A stretch of 64,000 bases of DNA from Zoogloea sp044344315 (lineage in GTDB: Bacteria; Pseudomonadota; Gammaproteobacteria; Burkholderiales; Rhodocyclaceae). The stretch spans positions 1 through 64,000 of the forward strand of contig NZ_JBIJDC010000011.1 of the NCBI RefSeq assembly GCF_044344315.1, in the 5' to 3' direction. The position numbers and the translations under genes were made by a program. Each line of letters begins with the position of its first letter. Position 1 is the stretch's first letter. The notes below the pieces were generated by a model. It was not told the DNA's origin. It worked only from the letters and a program-made list of their open reading frames with translations, and searched no databases. Below are positions 8,854-17,157 of this stretch, in pieces.

Positions 8854-9894
8854 ATGAACACCTATTACACCCAGGACATCCACGGCCCCTTCAAGACCAT
8901 CAGCATCGGTCGGCTTGAGCTTGAGGAAGGCGGCGTGCTGGACGACTGCACACTGGCCGTCGCCACCCATGGGCAGCTCAATGCCGCCAGGGACAATGCC
9001 ATCCTCGTCCCGACCTGGTATTCGGGCACCAGCAAGATCATGGAACAGGTCTATATCGGCCCGGGCCACGCCCTGGATCCAGACCGTTACTTCATCATCG
9101 TGGTCAACCAGATCGGCAATGGGCTCTCCCTCTCTCCGAGCAATGCCCCTGCCCCGATCGCCGGCCCGAATTTTCCCCGCGTGCGTATCGGTGACGACGT
9201 CCGCGCCCAGCACCGCCTGCTCACCGAGCATTTCGGCATCGAGCGGCTGGCCCTGGTGGTGGGCGGCTCGATGGGCGCCCAACAGACCTACGAATGGGCC
9301 GTGCGCTACCCGGACATGGTCGAGCGGGCAGCCCCCATCGCCGGTACCGCGCGCAACACCGAGCACGACTTCGTCTTTGCCGACACGCTGATGGAGGCCA
9401 TCACTACCGACCCGGGCTTCCGGGGGGGCAGCTATGCCGATCCGGCCGAGGTGGCCGCCGGCCTGCGCCGTCACGCCAAGCTGTGGACAGTGATGGGCTG
9501 GAGCACCGAGTTCTTCCGCGGTGGCCGCCACCGGGTGTTGGGCTTCGAGAACATGGACGCCTTCGTCGATCAGTTCATGACCGGCTACTTCGGCCCCATG
9601 GACCCCAACAACCTGCTGTGCATGGCCTGGAAGTGGCAGCGTGGTGATGTGAGCCGGCACACCGGCGGTGATCTGGCCCAGGCCCTGGGGCGCATCAAGG
9701 CAAAGACCTTCGTGATGCCCATCAGCCACGACATGTTCTTCCCGCCCAGCGACTGCCTGGCCGAACAGCAACTCATCCCGGGCAGCGAGTTCCGCCCGAT
9801 TACCAGCATGGACGGGCATCTCGCCCTGTTCGGCACCGATGCCAACGCCGTGGCGGAACTGGACGCCAATCTGCGGGCCCTGCTCGGCGCATAG
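8854..9894 (+). CDS. Alpha/beta hydrolase, MetX (homoserine acyltransferase)-like fold
   Basis: 346 residues of the MetX-like alpha/beta-hydrolase group. The nucleophile elbow is GGSMGA with Ser139. The acid and histidine of the triad are expected in the C-terminal PISHDMFFPPSD and MDGHLALFG stretches. True homoserine acetyltransferases share the fold, but this protein sits in a BVMO/SDR operon with no methionine genes, so hydrolysis of the BVMO ester or lactone product is more likely than amino-acid acylation. The start has GGAGG upstream. An intrinsic terminator follows, so it closes the operon. The reaction is inferred from context. Confidence 0.8.
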   Translation: MNTYYTQDIHGPFKTISIGRLELEEGGVLDDCTLAVATHGQLNAARDNAILVPTWYSGTSKIMEQVYIGPGHALDPDRYFIIVVNQIGNGLSLSPSNAPAPIAGPNFPRVRIGDDVRAQHRLLTEHFGIERLALVVGGSMGAQQTYEWAVRYPDMVERAAPIAGTARNTEHDFVFADTLMEAITTDPGFRGGSYADPAEVAAGLRRHAKLWTVMGWSTEFFRGGRHRVLGFENMDAFVDQFMTGYFGPMDPNNLLCMAWKWQRGDVSRHTGGDLAQALGRIKAKTFVMPISHDMFFPPSDCLAEQQLIPGSEFRPITSMDGHLALFGTDANAVAELDANLRALLGA

Positions 9895-9957
9895 CCCCCT
9901 CCGGAAGCGGATGACTGCGCCGCCCCCGGGCGGAGCATGTCAGCCACCTTCCTTCTC

Positions 9958-9992
9958 GGGCGCATCAGAGCCAGCTGGTGCGCCCTCTTTTT
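9958..9992 (+). terminator. Rho-independent terminator of the BVMO operon
   Basis: A GGGCGCA...TGCGCCC stem, extended by CAG/CTG, is followed by TCTTTTT. It lies 63 nt after the hydrolase stop and ends the BVMO-SDR-hydrolase operon. Confidence 0.85.
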
Positions 9993-10016
9993 ACCTGTAC
10001 CACGGGCTGCACCCGC

Positions 10017-10904
10017 TCAGGCCAGCCCTTCCTTGCGCAGACGGGCCGGCGTGGTGCCCATGCGCCCACGCATCATCCGCGTCAGGTGCGCCTGGTCGGC
10101 AAAACCGCACATGGCCGCCACTTCCTTGATGGCCTGGCCCCCCGTCGATAGCAGCCGGACCGCCCGTTCAAGTCGGCGCCGGGTGACGTAATCGTAGGGC
10201 GACACCCCCGTGGTGGCCCGGAAATGCCGCGAGAAGGTCCACACCCCCAGACCGACGATGTCCGCCATCTGCTCGATGGTGACCCCCTCATGCAGGTGCG
10301 TGTCCAGGTATTCGTCCAGACGACGCATCCGGCCCGGCGACAACGGCCCCACCGGCATGTCGTCCCGGAACTTGATCAGCGCGTACTTGCGGAAGAGATT
10401 GACGGCCAGCTGGATCGCCAGGGATTCGGCATACAGGCTGCCCCCCATTCCCCGATGTTCTGCCTCGGCAGTGATGGCATCGACGATCCCCGTCACGACA
10501 GGATCCTGGGCCTGCAGCACATCATGCAGACGCACCTCGCAGATGGGCCGATCTGTGATGTCGGTGGCCACGCGGGCCATCAGCGCCTCGGAGAGGTAGG
10601 TGTGGGTGACGTTGATGCACTCCGTCCAGTGCCAGTGGGATTGCTCTGAACGGGTAAGGAGAGAGAAGTCCCCTGGCATGCAGCGTTTGCGCGTCCACCG
10701 CCCCTCCACCCGGCGGTCCATGGGAGTCTGGCCGCTGCGGTAACGCACCACCATGTAGTGATCCATCGGGGGGATCGGCACATCGAGCCCGGTGTAGAGA
10801 TAGGCCCGGTGCCCCACATCCTTCCAGCCCAGCCCGTCGCTGGCAGAAACAATCTGCCCCGGCACCCAGGTAGGAAGATCTCGCGGTGTGATCAGCGTTG
10901 GCAT
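10017..10904 (-). CDS. AraC-family transcriptional regulator
   Basis: 295 residues with an N-terminal sensing domain of uncertain family and a clear C-terminal AraC double HTH (about residues 195-292). The HTH includes GVTIEQMADIVGLGVWTFSRHF, IKEVAAMCGFADQAHLTRMM and the family ending GTTPARLRKE. It is transcribed toward the BVMO operon terminator. As one of two AraC genes bracketing the monooxygenase locus it is a good candidate for its activator. No ligand can be named. Confidence 0.9.
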   Translation of the reverse strand: MPTLITPRDLPTWVPGQIVSASDGLGWKDVGHRAYLYTGLDVPIPPMDHYMVVRYRSGQTPMDRRVEGRWTRKRCMPGDFSLLTRSEQSHWHWTECINVTHTYLSEALMARVATDITDRPICEVRLHDVLQAQDPVVTGIVDAITAEAEHRGMGGSLYAESLAIQLAVNLFRKYALIKFRDDMPVGPLSPGRMRRLDEYLDTHLHEGVTIEQMADIVGLGVWTFSRHFRATTGVSPYDYVTRRRLERAVRLLSTGGQAIKEVAAMCGFADQAHLTRMMRGRMGTTPARLRKEGLA

Positions 10905-11007
10905 CGGACGACTCGTCTGGGGCAGAAGGTGCGTGGAACAGACCGTACCGAAATCGACGGATGCCTAGAATACAAGAATCCTTGAATTGATTAATAAATT
11001 TGTCTGA

Positions 11008-11844
11008 TCAATTTCCGGGATTTGCTAGGCCCGCGACGCCGGCCCCATCCCCATGTGACGATGCCTGCCGGCCCACGTGCAGCACGTAATCCCCCAGCCA
11101 TGAGGACGCGCTCGTCACGACCACCGCATCGCCCTTCTGGAGGGGATCCCACTGGGCCTCCGGCAGGCAAATGCTCCACCTGGAAAACAGGTCTTCGGTA
11201 TCCAGCTCGATCCGGGTTTTGCAGGCGCCAAGGCGATGGGAGCCGCCCTTGAAGGAAACCTGCGCCTGAAAGGTACGCACCTCTCCCAATTGATGGGCGG
11301 GCCAGGCTGGCAGCACGGCGGCAAAAGGCAGGTAGTGCAGGTAGACCAGGAGAACAAACCCAAGCAGGTAGAGATGGACGCGCTCGCCTTCGATGACGTC
11401 GGCTGACCCCACCCAGCGGGTCATTACGTATGACAGGAAAAGGGCTGCGCCCAGCGCGAACAGGGCGACTTCGGGCGCCGGGAAGAAATTCACCCTGAGT
11501 GCGAGCACACTCATGGCTGCCATCCCCAGAAGCCAGGCGGTAAGGGCAGGACGGGTCTTGGGACGGGTTGAGTCCGCGGGTGCGGCTTCCACCGGCACCT
11601 CTCGGGCAAGCAGTCCTATCGCCAGAATGAGGATGCCGGTGCAGATCAGGATGCCGGGTGCAAGACTGGCCAGCGTTCCGACACAGGCGGGCAGCAGGAG
11701 CTGCCGAAAGCCCGGCATACCCAGACGTAGGGGCGCGCCGCAGGACTGACAAGCAAAGCTGCGCCCCGGACGGATACACGCCTTTCGCCACAGGCTGATT
11801 GGCTTGCCACCACAGGCAGGGCAAGCGGGTCCGTTCAGGTTCAA
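11008..11844 (-). CDS. Zinc-ribbon membrane protein of unknown function
   Basis: 278 residues. The N-terminus has CPAC (C8, C11) and CQSC (C32, C35), a rubredoxin/zinc-ribbon-like knuckle pair. About five hydrophobic segments follow (around residues 45-80, 98-120, 123-143 and 158-185), then a soluble C-terminal part rich in charged residues. The apparent initiation codon is TTG at 11844. The ribbon-plus-TM plan recalls PqiA-type proteins, but the C-terminus does not match anything I recognise. It lies alone between an AraC gene and a repeat region. Function unknown. Confidence 0.6.
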   Translation of the reverse strand: MNLNGPACPACGGKPISLWRKACIRPGRSFACQSCGAPLRLGMPGFRQLLLPACVGTLASLAPGILICTGILILAIGLLAREVPVEAAPADSTRPKTRPALTAWLLGMAAMSVLALRVNFFPAPEVALFALGAALFLSYVMTRWVGSADVIEGERVHLYLLGFVLLVYLHYLPFAAVLPAWPAHQLGEVRTFQAQVSFKGGSHRLGACKTRIELDTEDLFSRWSICLPEAQWDPLQKGDAVVVTSASSWLGDYVLHVGRQASSHGDGAGVAGLANPGN

Positions 11845-11979
11845 GGGTGGCGCCTCAAGTCACGGGAGAGGCCGCATTATCCCGGGCGAGGGCGGCACGG
11901 TCCATGCCTTTTGCATCAACCGACCAACCCACAGCGAATGAGATCGCCCCCACACGGGCAGCGGCTTCACCTCCTCCCG

Positions 11980-12350
11980 TGGGGTCGAATTCATTCGACC
12001 TGAGTCCGCTGAATCATCGGCATGCCTTTCATCAGAGTCCGAGGTCGAATAAACCTGTTTTCCTCGGTTGTGCTCCCCGAACCAGACGCAAACCCAATGC
12101 TGACACGGGTTTTCCCTCCACTGGCCGGATCACCCGATGGGTGAAGCTGAAGGGGTTCATGGGACGCGCCAAGGGCGGCTGGAGGGACTGTGGGGGCGCC
12201 TTCAGTCGCCCGCGGACGTTGATAAAGGGCATGCCTGTGATCGACGCGTGGGTGGGCGACTGAAGTCGCCCCCACAGCAGAGACCGTATCGACCGTCAGA
12301 CGACGCGTCAAACGGAGGAAAGCAGGATGAATTCGACCTCACAGAAGGGC
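11980..12350. repeat. Composite palindromic repeat, copy A
   Basis: Fills most of the gene-free stretch 11845-12398. It holds in order: ggtcgaattcattcgacc (11982-12000), a second gtcgaataaacctg-ttcctcggtt block (about 12043-12069), CGGATCACCCGATGGGTGAAG (about 12126-12146), an outward palindrome pair cttcagtcgccc (12211-12222) and gggcgactgaagtcgccc (12254-12271), then a gaccgtatcgaccgt tail. The same blocks occur in inverted orientation at 16742-17042. No ORF here is credible. Confidence 0.75.
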
Positions 12351-12398
12351 TGCCGTCCACGCTTTGTCAGAGGTAACGAGGCCTGGACTGATCCGAGC

Positions 12399-13433
12399 TC
12401 AGCCTGTCGCAGCCCCCATGGCCTTGAAATACGCATCCAGCCGGGCGATCCAGCCGGCCTTCTCGGCGTCGGTGGCGAAGCTGGCTTCGAAGCTGTTGCG
12501 GGCCAGGCGGTACCAGGTGGGGGTGTCGAAGTGGAAGGCCTCCTGGACGGCGCGGAGGTTGGCGTTGAGGTAGCCGCCGAAGTAGGCGGGGTCGTCGCTG
12601 TTGAGGGTGACCTTGGCGCCGGCCGCGAGCAGCCGGGGCAGGCTGTGATCGCTCATCTTCTCGAACACGCACAGGCGGGTGTTGGAGAGGGGGCAGACGG
12701 TGAGGGGGATGCCGTCGCGGGCCAGGCGGGCCAGCACCGCGGGGTCGTCGGTGGCGCGCACGCCGTGGTCGATGCGCACCGCGCCGAGGAGATCGAGGGC
12801 TTCGGTGATGTACTCGGGCGGGCCTTCCTCGCCGGCGTGGGCCACCACCGGTTTGCCGAGGGCGCGGCAGCGGGCGAACAGGCGGGCAAACTTGGACGGC
12901 GGGTGGCCCTTCTCGGAAGAGTCCAGGCCGAAGCCATGGATGCGGTCCAGCCAGGGCTCGGCCTCGTCCAGGCAGGCCAGGCATTCGTCCTCGCTGAGGT
13001 GGCGCAGGAAACACAGGATCAGCCGGCCGGAGATGCCGTAGCGCGCCCGCCCCTCGGCGAGGCCGTCTTCCAGGCCTTCCAGCACGGTGGTGAAGGGGAC
13101 GCCGCGGGCGGTGTGGGTCTGCGGGTCGAAGAAGACCTCCACGTGGATCACCTTGTCGGCGGCGGCGCGCTTGAGGTAGGCCAGCATCAGGTCGTAGAAG
13201 TCTTCCCGGGTGCGCAGTACGTCGGCGCAGGCGTAGTACAGGTCGAGAAAGCTCTGCAGGCTGTCAAAGGCGTAGGCGGCGCGCAGGGCGGCCTCGTCGG
13301 GATAGGGCAGGGCGATGCCGTTGCGGCGCGCCAGGGCGAAGGCCAGGTCGGGCTCCAGGGTGCCTTCGATATGCACGTGGAGCTCGGCCTTGGGCATGCC
13401 GAGGGCGATGTCGAGGGGGTCGGGTGCGGTCAT
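12399..13433 (-). CDS. Adenine deaminase (adenosine-deaminase family, PA0148-like)
   Basis: 344-residue amidohydrolase-superfamily enzyme. Metal ligands appear as HVH (H19, H21), then VVAHAGEEGPPEYI with the catalytic HAGE, IDHGVRA, and NSDDPAYFGGY near the C-terminus. The last motif and PLSNTRLCVFEKMSDHS closely match the Pseudomonas aeruginosa PA0148 group, which was shown to deaminate adenine to hypoxanthine rather than adenosine. Adenosine deaminase activity remains possible. The start at 13433 has GGGAG upstream and gives the family length; the longer frame to 13781 runs through a terminator. It lies beside purine transport and oxidation genes, which supports the adenine role. Confidence 0.87.
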   Translation of the reverse strand: MTAPDPLDIALGMPKAELHVHIEGTLEPDLAFALARRNGIALPYPDEAALRAAYAFDSLQSFLDLYYACADVLRTREDFYDLMLAYLKRAAADKVIHVEVFFDPQTHTARGVPFTTVLEGLEDGLAEGRARYGISGRLILCFLRHLSEDECLACLDEAEPWLDRIHGFGLDSSEKGHPPSKFARLFARCRALGKPVVAHAGEEGPPEYITEALDLLGAVRIDHGVRATDDPAVLARLARDGIPLTVCPLSNTRLCVFEKMSDHSLPRLLAAGAKVTLNSDDPAYFGGYLNANLRAVQEAFHFDTPTWYRLARNSFEASFATDAEKAGWIARLDAYFKAMGAATG

Positions 13434-13477
13434 GGTGTCTCCCGGTGGGCTGCAGAATACCCGCATCTTAGATGCCA

Positions 13478-13507
13478 AATAAAAAGGGCGCAGCCGAAGC
13501 CGCGCCC
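13478..13507 (-). terminator. Rho-independent terminator after the BMP binding-protein gene
   Basis: Read on the minus strand: GGGCGCGGC, TTCG loop, GCTGCGCCC, then TTTTTATTT. It separates the upstream binding-protein gene from the adenine deaminase gene, so the latter needs its own promoter or readthrough. Confidence 0.92.
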
Positions 13508-13537
13508 AAGTGCCACTTCGCGAGGAGAAACGGGGTC

Positions 13538-14617
13538 TTACTTGGGAATGGCGCCTTCGACGCCTTCCACGTAGAAATTCATCTTGCGCAGTTCCGGGTC
13601 GCCCATGGTCTTGGCGGCGGCCAGCACTTCCTTGCCGTCCTGGGCCTTCAGCGGGCCGGTGAAGGGGTGCAGCTTGCCGGCCTTGATGGCGTCGCGACGT
13701 TCTTCGGCGAGCTTCTTCACGTCGGCCGGCACGGCCGGGCCGAAGGCTTCGATATTCACCGCGCCTTCCTTGACGCCCCACCAGATGTCGCCGGTCTTCC
13801 AGGTGCCATCCAGCACTTCGCCGACGGCCTTGTTGTAGATCACGCCCCAGTGCAGCACGGAGGCCGCCAGGTGGGCCTTGCCGCCGAACTTGCTCATGTC
13901 CGAATCCCAGCCGAAGGCCAGCACGCCCTTCTCCTGGGCAGCCTGGACCACGGCGGGCGAGTCGGTGTTCTGCATCAGCACGTCGGAGCCCTGGGCGATC
14001 AGGGTCAGGGCGGCTTCCCGCTCCTTGCCCGGGTCGAACCAGCTGTTCACCCAGATGGCGCGGGTAGTGGCCTTGGGATTGACGCTGCGGGCGCCCAGGG
14101 TGAAGGCGTTGATGTTGCGGATCACTTCGGGGATGGGGATGGACGCCACCACACCGAGCTTGCCGGACTTGCTCATCTTGCCGGCCACCACGCCGAGCAT
14201 GTAGGCCCCTTCGTAGGTGCGCACATCGTAGAGGCCCAGATTGGGGGCGCTCTTGTAGCCGGTGGCGTGCATGAACTTGGTGTTGGGGAAGGCCTTGGCC
14301 ACCTTGAGCTGCTGGTTCATGTAGCCGAAGGAGGTGGCGAAGATCATCTTGTAGCCCTGCTGGGCCAGGTCACGGAAGACGCGCTCCGCGTCCGCCGTCT
14401 CGGGCACGTTCTCGACAAAGGTGGTCTTCACCTTGTCGCCGAACTTGGCCTCGACCGCCTTGCGGCCCTGGTCGTGGGCGTAGGTCCAGCCATGGTCACC
14501 GGTCGGGCCGATGTACACAAAGCCGATCTTGGCGGGGTCGGCAGCCACAGCCTGGCTGGCGAGCCCCAGGGTCACCAGGACAGCGGCAGCGGCGCTCTTG
14601 AAACGGGACAGGGACAT
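13538..14617 (-). CDS. BMP-family ABC transporter substrate-binding lipoprotein-like protein (purine/nucleoside)
   Basis: 359 residues with a signal peptide (residues 1-25, ending ASQAVAA) but no lipobox cysteine, so a periplasmic soluble protein. The mature part is the BMP/PnrA (Med) fold: KIGFVYIGPTGDHGWTYAHDQG, TTFVENVPETADAERVF, FATSFGYMNQ and GWDSDMSKF are characteristic. Members bind nucleosides or nucleobases. Its ATPase and permeases are most likely the co-located genes at 22023-25627, on the opposite strand. The gene is divergent from the CDA-like deaminase and ends in a strong terminator. Confidence 0.9.
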   Translation of the reverse strand: MSLSRFKSAAAAVLVTLGLASQAVAADPAKIGFVYIGPTGDHGWTYAHDQGRKAVEAKFGDKVKTTFVENVPETADAERVFRDLAQQGYKMIFATSFGYMNQQLKVAKAFPNTKFMHATGYKSAPNLGLYDVRTYEGAYMLGVVAGKMSKSGKLGVVASIPIPEVIRNINAFTLGARSVNPKATTRAIWVNSWFDPGKEREAALTLIAQGSDVLMQNTDSPAVVQAAQEKGVLAFGWDSDMSKFGGKAHLAASVLHWGVIYNKAVGEVLDGTWKTGDIWWGVKEGAVNIEAFGPAVPADVKKLAEERRDAIKAGKLHPFTGPLKAQDGKEVLAAAKTMGDPELRKMNFYVEGVEGAIPK

Positions 14618-14778
14618 GGGGTTCTCCGTGGTTCACAGGTTGAAGTGCATGGCCCCACTGTAACGGCAAGCTCGGCTGCAACCCATCCCGGTTCCGTTAT
14701 GAAGGGTATATGGTTCGGGGCACAAGTCGGGCCGGGGAGAGCCGCGATAATTCCCCATCGCCACTTCGAGACGCCACC

Positions 14779-15270
14779 ATGCCCCAGCCCAACCCCCGGG
14801 ACGAGCACTTTCTGCGCCACGCCATCGCCCTGTCCCACCAGGTACGGCGCCAGGGCAAGCACCCCTTCGCCGCCCTGGTAGTGGATGCCGCCGGGCAGAT
14901 CGTGGCGGAGGCGGGCAACGATTCCCTGCCGCCGGAGGGCGACCCGACCCGCCACGCGGAGCTGGTGGCCGCCGCCCTCGCTGCCCGTCACCTGCCGCCG
15001 GAAGTGCTGGCCGGCGCCACCCTCTACAGCAGCGCCGAGCCCTGCGCCATGTGCGCCGGGGCGATCTACTGGTGCGGCATCGGGCGGGTGGTGTACGCCC
15101 TGTCGGAGCACGCGCTGCTGGGCCTCACCGGCGATCACCCGGAGAACCCCACCTTCTCCCTGCCCTGCCGGGAGGTGTTCTCCCGCGGTCAACGCCACAT
15201 CGAGGTGATCGGGCCGGCCCTGGAGGCCGAAGCCGCCGCCGCCCATGCCGGCTTCTGGACGCCCCGCTGA
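14779..15270 (+). CDS. CDA-fold nucleoside/nucleobase deaminase (guanine deaminase-like)
   Basis: 163-residue zinc hydrolase of the cytidine deaminase-like superfamily. Zinc ligands and the proton-shuttle Glu are H59-A-E61 and PCAMC (C89, C92). The fold is closest in look to bacterial GuaD/TadA-type enzymes, and a purine locus context favours guanine or a related base. The locus also carries an amidohydrolase guanine deaminase, so this enzyme may act on another amino-purine. The ATG at 14779 fits the family N-terminus; the extension to 14710 runs into the divergent promoter region. Substrate not determined. Confidence 0.82.
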   Translation: MPQPNPRDEHFLRHAIALSHQVRRQGKHPFAALVVDAAGQIVAEAGNDSLPPEGDPTRHAELVAAALAARHLPPEVLAGATLYSSAEPCAMCAGAIYWCGIGRVVYALSEHALLGLTGDHPENPTFSLPCREVFSRGQRHIEVIGPALEAEAAAAHAGFWTPR

Positions 15271-15366
15271 GCCGGCCCCCCCGGAAGCCACCGGACAACA
15301 GGCTGGGCTAGTAGAATCACGGCTCCATTTTCTGTACAGCGGGGCCGCCCCGCCCCCCAGCCTCCC

Positions 15367-16683
15367 ATGACCAGCCTGACCTCCCTGACGCAACTCCCGC
15401 AGAGCCACATCTTCCGCAAAGGCGACGTGTTCGTCCTGTTCGGTGAACTTTTCGGGCGGGGCTACGCCAGCGGCCTCGTCAATGAAGCCCGCCAGGCGGG
15501 CATGGAGATCATCGGCATTACGGTAGGCCGGCGCGACGAGAACAACGCCCTGCGCGCCCTCAACGACGAAGAGCTGGCCGCCGCCGAGGCCGGCCTGGGT
15601 GGCACGATCATCAACGTGCCCCTGATGGCCGGCTTCGACCTCGACGCCCCCGCCGGCGAGCCCACCCCCACCGAACTCCTCGGCGCCCTGACCCTCAAGA
15701 CCTGGACCGAGGACAAGCTCGACTGGGCCCACATCGAGAAATGCCGCCAGATCGGCATCCAGCGCTTCAAGGACGCCGTGGCCCAGGTGATGGCCCGGCT
15801 GGAAGGCATGATCGCCGACGGCCGCAACGTCTACTTCGCCCACACCATGGCCGGCGGCATCCCCAAGGCCAAGGTCTTCCTGGCCATCGCCAACCGCGTC
15901 TACAAGGGCAAGGGCGAGCGCTTCCTGTCCTCCCAGGTGCTCCTCGACAGCGACCTGGGCAAGCTGATCCTGCAGAACTTCGACGAAGTCTCGGCCAACA
16001 GCTTCCAGTACCTCATCGAAGGCAGCGCCGCCCTGCGTGCCCGCATCGAAGCCAGCGGCGGCCAGGTGCGCTACTCGGCCTACGGCTACCACGGCACCGA
16101 GATCCTCATCGACGGCCGCTACCAGTGGCAGACCTACACCAGCTACACCCAGGGCAAGGCCAAGATGCGCCTGGAAGACATCGCCCGGGACGCCTGGGCG
16201 CAGGGCATCAAGGCCACCGTGTATAACTGCCCGGAGATCCGTACCAACTCCTCCGACATCTTCGTCGGCGTCGAGCTGCCGCTGATCTCCCTGCTCTACG
16301 CCCTCAAAAAGGAAAACGGCGGCGCCTGGGCCGAGGCCCAGTGGCAGGCCTGCAATGCCCTGCTGGCCGACGGCCACACCGTGGAAGAAGTGCTCGCCAA
16401 GGTGGACGCCTTCCATGGCAGCGAGGTGATGCAGGGCTTCCGCGACTTCCCCGCCTGGCCGATGCCCAACAGCCAGGCCTTGGCCGACCTGATGATCGGC
16501 ACCTCGGATGACATCGTGCAGATGCACACCGACCGCAAGGCCCTGATCACCGACCTGCTCAGCAGCCTGGTGCTCGAAGCCACCGGCCCGCTGATGCTGC
16601 GCGAGACCTCCGCCCCGGCCGGCCCGGTGCTGTGGCTCAACCACGACATCATCGCCCGCCAGCTCAACCAGCTCCACGCCTGA
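15367..16683 (+). CDS. Conserved protein of unknown function in the purine locus (possibly FabMG-like family)
   Basis: 438 residues, soluble, without signal peptide or membrane segments. The N-terminus (GDVFVLFGELFGRGYASGLV, then MEIIGITVGRRDE) suggests a beta-alpha-beta nucleotide-binding start. Conserved-looking stretches include HTMAGGIPKAKVFLA, YSAYGYHGTEILIDG and YNCPEIRTNSSDIFVGVELP. I have a vague recollection that such proteins are catalogued as FabMG-family enoyl-ACP reductases, but cannot support that from motifs. Its position between a nucleobase deaminase and xanthine dehydrogenase suggests a purine link or simple neighbourhood. Function should be treated as unknown. Confidence 0.6.
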   Translation: MTSLTSLTQLPQSHIFRKGDVFVLFGELFGRGYASGLVNEARQAGMEIIGITVGRRDENNALRALNDEELAAAEAGLGGTIINVPLMAGFDLDAPAGEPTPTELLGALTLKTWTEDKLDWAHIEKCRQIGIQRFKDAVAQVMARLEGMIADGRNVYFAHTMAGGIPKAKVFLAIANRVYKGKGERFLSSQVLLDSDLGKLILQNFDEVSANSFQYLIEGSAALRARIEASGGQVRYSAYGYHGTEILIDGRYQWQTYTSYTQGKAKMRLEDIARDAWAQGIKATVYNCPEIRTNSSDIFVGVELPLISLLYALKKENGGAWAEAQWQACNALLADGHTVEEVLAKVDAFHGSEVMQGFRDFPAWPMPNSQALADLMIGTSDDIVQMHTDRKALITDLLSSLVLEATGPLMLRETSAPAGPVLWLNHDIIARQLNQLHA

Positions 16684-16691
16684 GCCCGGCG

Positions 16692-16715
16692 CCAGCCCGG
16701 GTCGCACCGGGCTGG
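16692..16715 (+). terminator. Hairpin after the unknown 438-residue gene
   Basis: A perfect 9-bp stem, ccagcccgg / ccgggctgg, with a 6-nt loop lies 9 nt after the stop. There is no U-tract, so intrinsic termination is doubtful. Confidence 0.4.
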
Positions 16716-16741
16716 CTTGCATGACGGCGGACGGAGAGCCC

Positions 16742-17042
16742 GTGGGGTCGAGTTCATTCGACCGCAGACCTACGCTCACCGGCCAGCCGTGATCCCTCGC
16801 GAAGGGATCGAATAAACCTGACTTCCTCAGTTTTAAGCATCGTCTTACGGTCGATACGGCGTCTACCGTAGGGGCGGCTTCAGTCGCCCACCGTGCGTTG
16901 ATCGCCGGCGCGCCCTTGATCGAAGTCCGCGGGCGACTGAAGTCGCCCCTACGCTCCCGCCAGCCACTACCGCCAGAGCCTCCCAGGCATTCCTTCGGCT
17001 TCACCCATCGGGTGATCCGAGCGAGGAAAACCAGACCCGCCC
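16742..17042. repeat. Composite palindromic repeat, copy B (inverted relative to copy A)
   Basis: Occupies most of the 474-nt gap between the unknown gene and xdhA. Reading left to right: ggtcgagttcattcgacc, gatcgaataaacctgacttcctcagt, acggtcgatacgg, then the palindrome pair ggcttcagtcgccc (about 16866-16879) and gggcgactgaagtcgccc, then cttcacccatcgggtgatccg. Reverse-complemented, the blocks come in the same order as in copy A with similar spacers. It contributes no plausible ORF. The xdhA promoter presumably lies in 17043-17157. Confidence 0.75.
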
Positions 17043-17157
17043 CCGCCGCTCATACGGCGTTCCGGATACCGCTTATACGCCTCGGCAGGCAGCGGGCCGG
17101 CAATCCATGTGTTAACTTGAAACTGTCCCGACACGCTGGCAGCGACAAGGCCGAACC

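Noticed and set aside
11865..12350. Short open frames across repeat copy A
   Set aside because: They read through palindromic repeats on both strands and code for no consistent product.
14572..17004. 810-codon minus-strand open frame
   Set aside because: Antisense shadow of the deaminase and the unknown gene, and it crosses repeat copy B; composition is Gly/His/Val-rich without domains.
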